In this document: one piece after another, positions 31,762-40,027 of the stretch | Layout: every line of letters starts with the position of its first letter | How positions within the stretch are numbered: the stretch's first letter is position 1 | NCBI RefSeq assembly: GCF_004331345.1 | Contig: NZ_SJJZ01000001.1 | Location: 434,001-498,000 of the forward strand | Direction: 5' to 3' | DNA length: 64,000 nucleotides | Source of the DNA: Kribbella soli | Lineage (GTDB): Bacteria > Actinomycetota > Actinomycetes > Propionibacteriales > Kribbellaceae | The notes under the pieces: model-generated | Seen by the model: only the letters and a program-made list of their open reading frames with translations | Database searches by the model: none | What the model was told of the DNA's origin: nothing | Made by a program: the position numbers and the translations under genes

Positions 31762-34461
31762 CTACGTTCGGCCCGGAACGAGGTGCTCTGCCAGCTCAGT
31801 GCGCGAGTGGATGCCGAGCTTCGCGTAGACCTTGCGCAGGTGGTACTCGACGGTCTTCGGGCTCAGGAACAGTCGCGCAGCGGCCTCACGGATGCTGTTC
31901 CCGTCCGCAAGCAGTACGGCGATCTGTCGCTCCTGTGGCGTCAGCTCGTCCGCTGTGCTCGGCACGCGACGCCGTGCGGTCTCACCGGTCGCCTTGAGCT
32001 CCGCCGCCGCCTGGTCTGCCCACCCGAGTGCGCCGAGAGCGTCGAAACCCTCCACAGCGAGCCGCAGCTGCGTACGCGCGTCCACGCGCCGCCGTGCCCG
32101 TCGCAGCCAGGCGCCATAAGCCAGCCGGGTCCGGGCCAGCTCAAACGCGTCCAGCGTCTCCTCGTGCCAGCCGAGCGCCAGAACGAAGTCCGACTCGCTC
32201 TCATCGGCTACACCCCGCGCACGTGCTGCACGCGCCAGCGACCACGGCTGGCCTTTCGCCTCTGCCAATGCGGAGTGTTCGCGCACTACCCGCTGCGCGT
32301 CGTGCGACCGCCCCAGCCGCAGGTAGACCTCGACCAGCTCCGGTGCCGGCGACAGGTCCGGATCCTTCAGCCCGTACTCAGCCAGTACGTCGACCAACCG
32401 CTCGTACTGCGGTAGCGCCGCCGCCGGGTCGCCCCGTCCCAGCTCCAGGTCTCCCAGCGCGAACAGGGACCACACCGTGCCGAGGCGGATCTCATGCTCC
32501 GCACAGATCCGCAAACACTCCAGTGCGAGCTCCTGGCACTCCGCTCTGCCCTGGTGGGACATCAGCCACGCCAGTCCGGCCAGGTTCATCGCCAGTTCAG
32601 TCGTTTGACCGGTCTCCCGCGACAGCCGGATCCCCTCGTCGTACGACGTCTCCGCGTCGGGCCACCGATCGGTTGTCGCGTCGTCGCGGGCCAGCACGAA
32701 CAGCAGGCCCGGCAGCGTCCCGAGAGCGACTTGCTCGCGTCGCTCGAGCATCGCCTGCTGCAGGAGCGTCCGGCCGGTTCCTGTTTCCCTGAGGAACAAC
32801 GCAGCCAGCACCATCCACACCTGGCGACGGCGGTCCCGGTCCAGCTCGTCGGAGGGGGCCAGTGCGATCGCTGCACGGATCTGGTCCGTCCCACCGCTCC
32901 CGGCGAGCACCTTGGCGACGCCGCTCGCCAGCATGCCGATGATGCGCGGACCGAGCCGATCGACCGTCGGCAGCAGGACGTCGATGTCGTACGCCACCTC
33001 AAGGCCGGCCGCGGCATCGCACAGCCGGAAACAGGCCGCGACCGCATCCGCGAGCAGACCGGTGGCAACTGCCGGGTCCGTGGACTCGGCTGCGGCCGCG
33101 ACCAGGATGTCGCGGGCCCGGCGCGGCGACCCGCACTTCACCTCGATGTCGCCGCGAATCTCCTGCGCGCGGATCCGCACCGGCAACGGCGGCTGCAGGA
33201 TCAGCGCGTCACCCAGCAACGCCTCTGCACGCTCCGCCAGTCCGGCCGACCACGCCGCTGCACCGGCCGCGACCAGTCTGACCGCACGGTCCGGCAGGCC
33301 CTGGCTCAGCCGCCCAGCACGCTCGTACGCCGTTGCCGCGACCGCATGTGCTCCACGAGCAGCAGCATGCTCCGCTGCAAGGACCAGTCCGGCTGCCACC
33401 TCGTCGTCAGCGCCGAGGACTGCCTCTGACAGGTGCCACGCGCGCCGGTCCCGGTCCGGCGTGGCCAGTGCGACCGCACGATGCGCCGTACGACGTGCAG
33501 CCGGGTCAGCGCCGGTGTAGATCGCCGAGCGGACCAGCGGATGTCGCCACTGGACCTCACCGTCGCGAATGGCGACCAGGCCGGCTGCCTCGGCCTCCTC
33601 CAGTGCAGCGACGTCTACCCCGAGCTCTGCGCACACTCGGGACACCGTTCCGAGCTCACCGTCCAAGGCCGCGACGAGCAGGGCGGTGCGCGCATCCGGG
33701 CTCAGCCGGTCTGCCCTGCTGGCAAAGGCTTCTGCGAGCATCGCGGGGACTGGGAACGGTACGCCCGGCGGCATCCGGTGCAAGCGGGCCGGATCATCAG
33801 CCAGCTCAAGCAACGCCAGCGGGTTACCGGCCACGGTCTGGTGCAGTTGCTCGACCAGGTCGCTCGGGAGATGCTGCACGACCTGTCGCGCGGCCTCCAG
33901 CGTGATGCCCTCCAGCTGGAGCCGTGGCAGGTCGGCCTCGAACGGATGCGGTTCGTCGACGCGAGCCGCGATCAGCATGACGATCGGGTCGGCCACCAGG
34001 CGCCGGGCTGCGAACAACAGGGCCTCTGCGGACGGGCGGTCCAGCAGATGCGCATCGTCGATGATCAGTGCGAGCGGCGTGTTCTCGGCGTACCGGCAGA
34101 TCAGGCTGAGTGTTGCGGCTCCGACGGCGAAGCGATCCGCCGGGCTGGCCGCATCGGGTCCCGATCCTAGTGCCAGTGCCGATGCGAGAGCTGTCCGTTG
34201 CGGTCCGGGGATGCGGTCGAGGCCGTCCAGCACAGGTCGCAGCAGTTGGAGCAGGGCTGCGAACGGCAACTCACGTTCGGCGTCGGTACCGCGTGCTCGC
34301 AGGACCTGCAGTCCGCCGGCCAGCTCGGCGGCCTCATCCAGCAGGGTGGTCTTGCCGATGCCGGGCTCGCCGGTGATGAGCAGTACACCTGCGGCTCCGA
34401 CCCGCGCCCCCGCGATCAGTTGCTCGATCACCTGGCGCTCCGCGTCCCGCCCGATGAGCAT
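31762..34461 (-). CDS. LAL-type LuxR family transcriptional activator with AAA/STAND ATPase
   Basis: An 899-residue large ATP-binding LuxR regulator. Walker A is GEPGIGKTT (31-39), Walker B is ALIIDDAH (about 132-139), a long TPR-like middle (about 350-820) follows, and the C-terminal HTH (about 835-895) contains LTPQERQIAVLLADGNS and SPKTVEYHLRKVYAKLGIHSR. Such proteins switch on catabolic or antibiotic gene sets when the STAND ATPase binds inducer. Here it sits upstream of a P450 in one transcript and divergent from a methyltransferase (94-bp gap), the natural candidate targets. Confidence 0.92.
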   Translation of the reverse strand: MLIGRDAERQVIEQLIAGARVGAAGVLLITGEPGIGKTTLLDEAAELAGGLQVLRARGTDAERELPFAALLQLLRPVLDGLDRIPGPQRTALASALALGSGPDAASPADRFAVGAATLSLICRYAENTPLALIIDDAHLLDRPSAEALLFAARRLVADPIVMLIAARVDEPHPFEADLPRLQLEGITLEAARQVVQHLPSDLVEQLHQTVAGNPLALLELADDPARLHRMPPGVPFPVPAMLAEAFASRADRLSPDARTALLVAALDGELGTVSRVCAELGVDVAALEEAEAAGLVAIRDGEVQWRHPLVRSAIYTGADPAARRTAHRAVALATPDRDRRAWHLSEAVLGADDEVAAGLVLAAEHAAARGAHAVAATAYERAGRLSQGLPDRAVRLVAAGAAAWSAGLAERAEALLGDALILQPPLPVRIRAQEIRGDIEVKCGSPRRARDILVAAAAESTDPAVATGLLADAVAACFRLCDAAAGLEVAYDIDVLLPTVDRLGPRIIGMLASGVAKVLAGSGGTDQIRAAIALAPSDELDRDRRRQVWMVLAALFLRETGTGRTLLQQAMLERREQVALGTLPGLLFVLARDDATTDRWPDAETSYDEGIRLSRETGQTTELAMNLAGLAWLMSHQGRAECQELALECLRICAEHEIRLGTVWSLFALGDLELGRGDPAAALPQYERLVDVLAEYGLKDPDLSPAPELVEVYLRLGRSHDAQRVVREHSALAEAKGQPWSLARAARARGVADESESDFVLALGWHEETLDAFELARTRLAYGAWLRRARRRVDARTQLRLAVEGFDALGALGWADQAAAELKATGETARRRVPSTADELTPQERQIAVLLADGNSIREAAARLFLSPKTVEYHLRKVYAKLGIHSRTELAEHLVPGRT

Positions 34462-34555
34462 GTCTCGCAGTGTGCACCAGGAGCCCCACCTGATGCGATG
34501 GTCCGGCTCCTCTTCCTAGGTTCGCCGTACCAACCATTCGAGGGGGAGCAAGCGA

Positions 34556-35614
34556 ATGACTGTTGCAATCGACAGCGACAAACTGATGGGCTTCGTCTTC
34601 AAGGCGGTCGACGAGGTGGGGGCGACACTGAACGCGGCGCTGGTCGTGATGGGCGATCGGCTCGGCTTCTACCAGTCGCTTGCCGACCACGGCCCGACCA
34701 CGCCGGCCGAGCTCGCCGAGCGGACCAACACCGATCAGCACTACACGCGGGAGTGGCTGAACGCGCAGGCGGCGGGCGGATTCGTCGAGTACGACGCGAG
34801 TACCGGCCGCTACACCCTGCCGCCGGAGCAGACCGTGGCGATGACCGATCCGAACAGCCCGGCGTACCTGCCCGGCTTCTTCCAGATCGCGCTCGGCACG
34901 GTGCAGCACACGACGGAGACGATCGAGGCCGCGCGGAGCGGTGCCGGCGTCGGGTGGCACGAGCACACGTCCGACGTGCATGTCGGCTGCGAGCGGTTCT
35001 TCCGGCCGTCGTACAACGCGAACCTGCTGCCCAGCTGGCTGCCCGCGCTGGACGGCGTGGTGGCCAAACTGGAACGCGGCGCGAAGGTGGCCGACATCGG
35101 CTGCGGGCACGGCGCGTCCACGGTCCTGATGGCCGAGGCGTTCCCGAAGTCCCGGTTCACGGGCTCGGACTACCACCAGGCTTCGATCGAGACCGCCCGG
35201 CAGCGGGCCGCGGGCCTCGGCGAGCGGGTGACCTTCGAGGTCGCGGCGGCCAACCAGTTCAGCGGGTCCGGGTACGACCTGGTGACGACCTTCGACGCCC
35301 TGCACGACATGGGTGATCCGGTCGGCGCAGCCAAGCACGTCCGTGAGGCGCTCGCTCCGGACGGCACCTGGCTGCTGGTCGAGCCGATGGCCGGCGACCA
35401 CGTCGAGGACAACCTCAACCCGGTCGGCCGGGCGTACTACGGCTTCTCCACGCTGCTGTGCACGCCGGCCTCGCTGTCCCAGCCGGTCGGTCTCGCCCTC
35501 GGTACCCAGGCCGGCCCGGCCCGGATCCAGGACGTCACCACGGCAGCCGGGTTCAGCAGGTTCCGCACGGTCGCGCAGACGCCGTTCAACCTGGTGTTCG
35601 AGGTCCGCCCTTGA
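34556..35614 (+). CDS. Class I SAM-dependent methyltransferase with N-terminal winged-helix domain
   Basis: A 352-residue protein. Residues about 10-90 form a winged-helix dimerisation region (TTPAELAERTNTDQHYTREWLNAQ). The SAM motif I is VADIGCGHGAS around D180-G185, and motif II/III follow in VTTFDALHDMGDP and EALAPDGTWLLVEPM. The layout resembles small-molecule O- or N-methyltransferases. A GAGGGGGAG ribosome site precedes the ATG. It is divergent from the LAL regulator, which suggests co-regulation with the P450. Confidence 0.88.
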   Translation: MTVAIDSDKLMGFVFKAVDEVGATLNAALVVMGDRLGFYQSLADHGPTTPAELAERTNTDQHYTREWLNAQAAGGFVEYDASTGRYTLPPEQTVAMTDPNSPAYLPGFFQIALGTVQHTTETIEAARSGAGVGWHEHTSDVHVGCERFFRPSYNANLLPSWLPALDGVVAKLERGAKVADIGCGHGASTVLMAEAFPKSRFTGSDYHQASIETARQRAAGLGERVTFEVAAANQFSGSGYDLVTTFDALHDMGDPVGAAKHVREALAPDGTWLLVEPMAGDHVEDNLNPVGRAYYGFSTLLCTPASLSQPVGLALGTQAGPARIQDVTTAAGFSRFRTVAQTPFNLVFEVRP

Positions 35615-35642
35615 CACAACAGTTCACCAACTGGTGAAGTAT
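35611..35642 (+). promoter_or_regulatory. Promoter/operator of the ArsR gene (perfect dyad)
   Basis: TTGACA at 35611-35616 overlaps the previous stop codon and gives a -35 box. A perfect dyad, TTCACCA at 35623-35629 and TGGTGAA at 35632-35638 with AC centre, lies in the spacer to a weak -10 region, 9 bp before the GTG start of the ArsR gene. This arrangement is expected for autorepression. Confidence 0.65.
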
Positions 35643-35647
35643 CACGT

Positions 35648-35965
35648 GTGCTGACGACGACCTTCGGAGCGCTCGCGGACCCGACTCGGCTGGCTGTCGT
35701 AGGCCGGCTGAGTCGGGGCGACGCGACGATGGGTGAGCTGGCCGAGCCGCACCGGATCACGCCACCGGCGATGACCAAGCACGTCACGGTGCTGGTCGAC
35801 GCCGGTCTCGTGAGCCGGCGTCGGGTCGGCCGGACCGTCGTGTGCTCGCTCCGGCCGGAGGCGTTCGCCGAGGTGGAGCAGTGGGTCGGCGACCTCACGG
35901 CGTACTGGAACAGCACCGTTGACCGGTTGGAAGAACTCCTGCGAGGGGACGGCGATGGACACTGA
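35648..35965 (+). CDS. ArsR family transcriptional regulator
   Basis: A 105-residue winged-helix repressor of the type paired with SRPBCC proteins. It starts LTTTFGALADPTRLAVVGRLSRG, and the recognition region is ITPPAMTKHVTVLVDAGLVSRRRVGR. There are no metal-binding Cys pairs, so it is not an arsenic/metal sensor of the classic kind. The GTG start is only a few bases from the likely transcription start, so the mRNA may be leaderless. It overlaps the following SRPBCC gene by 11 bp. Confidence 0.9.
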   Translation: MLTTTFGALADPTRLAVVGRLSRGDATMGELAEPHRITPPAMTKHVTVLVDAGLVSRRRVGRTVVCSLRPEAFAEVEQWVGDLTAYWNSTVDRLEELLRGDGDGH

Positions 35966-36395
35966 GATCCGGATCGAAAGGGTGCTCCCGGCAACGATCG
36001 ACAGGGTGTACGACGCCTGGACGCGGGCCGATCTCCTGGTCCAGTGGTACTGCCCGAACCCCGAGCTCGAACTGAAAGTACAGGCCGACGTCCGCACCGG
36101 TGGTACCTACGTCGTGGAGATGGGGCCGCACGTGGTGCGCGGCACCTACCTGGAAGTGGCGCCGCCGCACCGGCTGGTGTTCAGCTGGAAGTGGGACGGT
36201 ACCGACGACGAGCCGACGCGGGTCGAGGTCGAGCTGACGGAGATGCTCGACGGCACCCGGATGCTGCTCAGCCACACCGGGTTCGCGAACGCCGAGGACG
36301 CCGCGAACCACCGGATGGGCTGGGATCCCGAGGTACGCCGGTTGGTCGAGCTGCTCAACGCTCGGCAGCCCGACCCCGCAGCCGATCGAGGATGA
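35955..36395 (+). CDS. SRPBCC (AHSA1-like) domain protein
   Basis: A 146-residue START-like/AHSA1 protein (IERVLPATIDRVYDAWTRADLLVQWYCP at the start, RGTYLEVAPPHRLVFSWKWDG in the middle, in conserved pattern). It has a hydrophobic pocket fold that binds small ligands. In the common ArsR-SRPBCC pairs its job is unknown. ATG 35955 overlaps the ArsR stop, so translation is coupled. Its 3' end overlaps the convergent ABC permease gene by 41 bp, the longest such overlap in the window. Confidence 0.88.
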   Translation: MDTEIRIERVLPATIDRVYDAWTRADLLVQWYCPNPELELKVQADVRTGGTYVVEMGPHVVRGTYLEVAPPHRLVFSWKWDGTDDEPTRVEVELTEMLDGTRMLLSHTGFANAEDAANHRMGWDPEVRRLVELLNARQPDPAADRG

Positions 36396-37146
36396 GAACC
36401 AGTACGACGGTGGTCGCGAGCAGCACCACGGCTTCGGCCGCGGCGACGAACGCCTGACCGCGGTCGGTCAGCGCGAAGATGCTCACCGGCAACGTCCGCC
36501 ACGACGCGGGATAGACCATGATCGTCGCGCCGACCTCGCCCATCGACAGCGCGACGGACAAACCGGCGGCCGAGGCGATCGCGGGCAGCAGCATCGGCAG
36601 CCGGACCCGCCACAGCACGCGGGCCGGCGACGCCCCGAGCGAGGCCGCGACCTCGGCGTACGAGGGATCGATGCGTTCCAGCGCCGCGGACACCGTTCCG
36701 TAGCTGAAGGCAACCATGAGGACGAGGTGTGCGATCACCACGATCCATTTCGTACCGTTGAGCAGCAGCGGCTGGCGGGAGAACGCGACCAGCAGCCCGA
36801 GCCCGACCACCACGGACGGTACGGCGATCGGCAGGTGATGCATCGCGTCCGCGAGCCGCTTGAACCGGGTGTCCGCGGCCGACAAGGCGCCCCAACTCCC
36901 GAAGACGACCGCGAGCAGGCCGCCCAGGAACGCCGTCTGCAGGCTGACCGACAGCGACGCCAGTTCATCACCGGACAACGCCTGTCGGAGGTGATCAGCC
37001 GTCGGGTCGGAGGGCAGCACGCCGTTCCACGAGCCGGCGAACGCGGCCGCGATCACGACCACGAACGGCGCGACGACAAGCAGCCCGAACACCACGGCGA
37101 ACGCGAGCCAGACAATCGCCTTCCCGGGCTTAGTCCAGACGAGCAC
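36355..37146 (-). CDS. ABC transporter permease, aminophosphonate (PhnV-like)
   Basis: A 263-residue inner-membrane permease with six hydrophobic segments. The EAA loop is YAEVAASLGASPARVLWRVRLPMLLP. It is the last gene of the leftward operon. The GTG start at 37144-37146 lies inside the upstream permease gene (17-bp overlap). Assignment to aminophosphonate uptake rests on its operon partners (PhnS/T-like proteins and a TIGR03364-type oxidoreductase); the permease alone fits any spermidine/iron-type importer. Confidence 0.8.
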   Translation of the reverse strand: MLVWTKPGKAIVWLAFAVVFGLLVVAPFVVVIAAAFAGSWNGVLPSDPTADHLRQALSGDELASLSVSLQTAFLGGLLAVVFGSWGALSAADTRFKRLADAMHHLPIAVPSVVVGLGLLVAFSRQPLLLNGTKWIVVIAHLVLMVAFSYGTVSAALERIDPSYAEVAASLGASPARVLWRVRLPMLLPAIASAAGLSVALSMGEVGATIMVYPASWRTLPVSIFALTDRGQAFVAAAEAVVLLATTVVLVLILDRLRGRAAER

Positions 37147-37945
37147 GACGACCTCCCAGTGCCATCCGCAGTACGGCGTACAGGCCGAGGGAGAGCGCGA
37201 TCTGTACGACGGCGATCACGCACGCACCCGGGTAGTCGAACATCACGATGCCTTTGGTGTGCACGAGCATCGGCAACGTTGTGGTGCCTTTCGCGCCGAG
37301 GAACAGGACGATGCCGAACTCGTTCAGCGTCAGCAGCAACGTCAGGCTGCCGCCCGCGAGGAGGGCAGGACGTACTTCGGGCAGCACGACCTGCCGCAGT
37401 ACGCGCCACGGACCCGCGCCGAGACTGGCGGCCACGTCGAGCTGTGCGCGCGGCAACCGACTCATTGCCGCCAGCAACGGCCGCATCACGAACGGGGTGT
37501 AGAACGTGACCTCGGCGAGCACCACCGCCCATGGCGAGGTGAGGAACCCACCTGCCCGCAGGATGCCGGTACTGCCGTAGATGAACGTGAAGGAGAGCGC
37601 GACCAGGAATGACGGCAGCGCGAGCATCGTGTCCACCAGTCCGGCGACGATGCGGGCACCCGGGAAGGGCACGAAGCTGATCACGACGGCGAGGAAGGTG
37701 CCGACCACGAGACAGCCTGCGGTTGAACTCACCGCGATCTGCACGGTCCGCAACAGTGCGCTCCGGAACTCGGTCGACGCGATCACCTCACCCCACGCCG
37801 GGGCTGACTCCACGGCGACCAGCACCAACGGGTAGACGACCAGGACCGCAATCAGGAGGAGCGGCGGCAATACCCACACCCACCGGCCGTCCGGCCGCGG
37901 TCGATTGCTGACGACAGCACCGACTCCGAGCGCCTCAACAGCCAT
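37130..37945 (-). CDS. ABC transporter permease, aminophosphonate (PhnU-like)
   Basis: A 271-residue permease with six hydrophobic segments, the first at about 19-40 (WVLPPLLLIAVLVVYPLVLVAV). The EAA loop is LDVAASLGAGPWRVLRQVVLPEVRP. The ATG at 37943-37945 is preferred, since a longer frame adds an Arg/Trp-rich stretch unlike a permease N-terminus. It overlaps the ATPase gene by 11 bp, which supports coupling. It forms a heterodimeric channel with the next permease. Confidence 0.82.
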   Translation of the reverse strand: MAVEALGVGAVVSNRPRPDGRWVWVLPPLLLIAVLVVYPLVLVAVESAPAWGEVIASTEFRSALLRTVQIAVSSTAGCLVVGTFLAVVISFVPFPGARIVAGLVDTMLALPSFLVALSFTFIYGSTGILRAGGFLTSPWAVVLAEVTFYTPFVMRPLLAAMSRLPRAQLDVAASLGAGPWRVLRQVVLPEVRPALLAGGSLTLLLTLNEFGIVLFLGAKGTTTLPMLVHTKGIVMFDYPGACVIAVVQIALSLGLYAVLRMALGGRRARLD

Positions 37946-39005
37946 CAGCCAGCACCAGACTGCACGCCTCCACCGGCAACACCAGCGAAACGTCCGCCCC
38001 AACCTCGGGCACCCGCCGATCGGCCGGTACGTCGACCCGCACCGTCACACCCGCCAACCCGTCGACCGAGCATGTGACCTGGTTGAACGCCCCACGCCAC
38101 TGCACCCCCAACACCTCGCCACCGACGCCTGCGCGTCCGGCAGCGCCGCCTCCGCCGGGGACGGCATCGGCCTCCAGCCGGATCGCATGCGGGCGGATGC
38201 ACAGCAGGCTCTCGCCGGGTGCTGCTTGCAGACCCGGGACCACGTGGCCGGCCACCTTCACGCCGCCTTCAACCGGCTCGACCGGGAGCAGATTCGCCCC
38301 ACCCAGGAACGAAGCGGTGAAGGCCGACGGCGGAGCGGCGTACAACTCAGCGGCCGGAGCGACGTCGACCAGCCGTGCATCCCGCATCACGGCGATCCGG
38401 TCCGCCAACGCCAGCGCCTCGGACTGATCGTGGGTCACGTAGACGATCGCGATGTCCGGCACCTCGCGCCGCAACTTCTGCAGCTCGCCGAGCATGTCCG
38501 CCCGCAACTGCGCATCTAGCGCTGCTAGCGGTTCGTCGAGCAACAGCACCGGCGGCCGGATCGCGAGCGCCCGCGCGATCGCAACCCGCTGCTGCTGACC
38601 GCCGGACAACTCGCGAGGGAAGCGCCGCGCGTACGCCGTCATACCGACCATCTCGAGCATCTCGCCGACCCGCTCCGCCACCTCGGCCCTCGGCTTGCGC
38701 GCTGCCTTCAGCCCGAACGCGACGTTGTCCGCGACCCGCAGATGCGGGAACAGCGCGTACTGCTGCACCACAACCCCGATCCCCCGCTTGGCCGGCGGAA
38801 GATCGGTTACGTCGTTCCCGGCCAACCGAACCCGCCCCCGACTCGGCCGCACGAACCCCGCCACCGCCTTCAACGCGGTCGACTTCCCAGAGCCCGACGG
38901 CCCGAGCAGCGCGACCGTCTCACCGGCCGCGACGCTCAGATCAAGCCCTTCCAGCGCGCACGTGCGACCGAAGTGCACGGTCACGTCCTGGAGCTGGACC
39001 GTCAT
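37935..39005 (-). CDS. ABC transporter ATP-binding protein, aminophosphonate (PhnT-like)
   Basis: A 356-residue ABC ATPase of the spermidine/putrescine/phosphonate importer class. Walker A is GPSGSGKST (about 34-42), the signature is LSGGQQQRVAIARAL, Walker B is VLLLDEPLAALD, and the C-terminal TOBE-like regulatory domain spans about 240-350. It contains a double-CTAG palindrome encoding PLAALDA at the Walker B region. It overlaps the binding-protein gene by 4 bp. Confidence 0.87.
   Translation of the reverse strand: MTVQLQDVTVHFGRTCALEGLDLSVAAGETVALLGPSGSGKSTALKAVAGFVRPSRGRVRLAGNDVTDLPPAKRGIGVVVQQYALFPHLRVADNVAFGLKAARKPRAEVAERVGEMLEMVGMTAYARRFPRELSGGQQQRVAIARALAIRPPVLLLDEPLAALDAQLRADMLGELQKLRREVPDIAIVYVTHDQSEALALADRIAVMRDARLVDVAPAAELYAAPPSAFTASFLGGANLLPVEPVEGGVKVAGHVVPGLQAAPGESLLCIRPHAIRLEADAVPGGGGAAGRAGVGGEVLGVQWRGAFNQVTCSVDGLAGVTVRVDVPADRRVPEVGADVSLVLPVEACSLVLADGC
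38516..38528. repeat. Double-CTAG palindrome (copy 3, in PhnT-like gene)
   Basis: On the coding (minus) strand this reads CTAGCAGCGCTAG, one base from the copies at 21953 and 22932, again with two CTA codons (L-A-A-L). A half copy (CTAGCAGCGCTGG) occurs on the minus strand in the ABC-2 permease gene at about 45672-45684. Confidence 0.65.
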
Positions 39006-40027
39006 CCCACGGCCTTCGTGTACGCCGCCACGTCGGCATCCAGATCGGTCAGGACCGCGGACCAGTCGGGCTGCCAGACCTCGACGCCCTGGGTCGCCTT
39101 CTCCACCGTCTGGAAGTTCGCGTCGGTCGGCTTCACGTCGTCCCGCGCCGGGATCCCGAACGCGTCCTGCGACACCGTCTGCTGCGCGTCGGTCGACAGC
39201 AGGTACTCCATCAGTTGCTTGCCACCGTCAACGTTCGGCGCACCGGCACCGAGACCCATCACGTACGGCAGCGCGAGCGTCGTACGCTTGCCGTCCTTGC
39301 CCGCCGGGACGAAGATGCCGAACGCCGACTTGTCGTTCGCGATCGACGCCGCGTTCATCTGGACGTCGCCGTTCGCGACCAGCAGCTCACCCTTGCTGAC
39401 CTTCGGCTGCAACTTGCCGGTCGACGCCGACGGGCCGACGTTGTTGGTCTCCAGCTTCTTCAGATAGTCGAGCGCGCCCTGCTTCCCCAGCAGGTGCTGA
39501 AGCAGCAGCAGTACGGCGGTACCGTCCCCGGCCTGCCCCGGCGTCGAGTACTGCAGCTTCCCCTTGAACCTCGGGTCGAGCAGCTCGTCGAACGTCTTCG
39601 GCGTACCCGCCTGCTGGTTGGCGATGAAGCACAGATAGTTGTCGACAACCGCGACATAGTCGTCGCCCTTGACGCCCTTCACATGATCAGCGCCCGGTAC
39701 GGCGTACTTCTGCAGCAGACCGTCCTGGGATGCCTTCTGAATGAACGGCGGCAGCGTCACGACGACGTCTGCCTGCGGGTTCGACTTCTCCTTCTGCAGC
39801 CGCGAGACCACCTCACCGGAGCCGGCCTCGACCGTCTGGACCTTGATCCCGGTCTTCTGGGTGAACGCGTCGAACCGGGTCTTGTACCAATCGGCAAGGC
39901 CGTCCGCGGTGTAGACGGTGACGGTCTTCGCGGCGCCGTCGCCGGTGGATGCAGCTCCGGTGCCACCACAGGCGGCGGTCCCAGCGAGCACAAGAGCGGC
40001 GGCGAGCAGGGTCTTGACTGCCTTCAC
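39002..40027 (-). CDS. ABC transporter substrate-binding lipoprotein, aminophosphonate-type (PhnS-like)
   Basis: A 341-residue lipoprotein; the lipobox LAGTAAC puts the lipid on C20. The mature protein is a family 1-like binding protein (TVTVYTADGLADWYKTRFDAF, then ADVVVTLPPFIQKASQDGLLQKY), the pattern I associate with 2-aminoethylphosphonate and iron(III) binding proteins. Operon context with a TIGR03364-like oxidoreductase favours aminophosphonate over iron. It overlaps both neighbours by 4 bp. Confidence 0.82.
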   Translation of the reverse strand: MKAVKTLLAAALVLAGTAACGGTGAASTGDGAAKTVTVYTADGLADWYKTRFDAFTQKTGIKVQTVEAGSGEVVSRLQKEKSNPQADVVVTLPPFIQKASQDGLLQKYAVPGADHVKGVKGDDYVAVVDNYLCFIANQQAGTPKTFDELLDPRFKGKLQYSTPGQAGDGTAVLLLLQHLLGKQGALDYLKKLETNNVGPSASTGKLQPKVSKGELLVANGDVQMNAASIANDKSAFGIFVPAGKDGKRTTLALPYVMGLGAGAPNVDGGKQLMEYLLSTDAQQTVSQDAFGIPARDDVKPTDANFQTVEKATQGVEVWQPDWSAVLTDLDADVAAYTKAVG

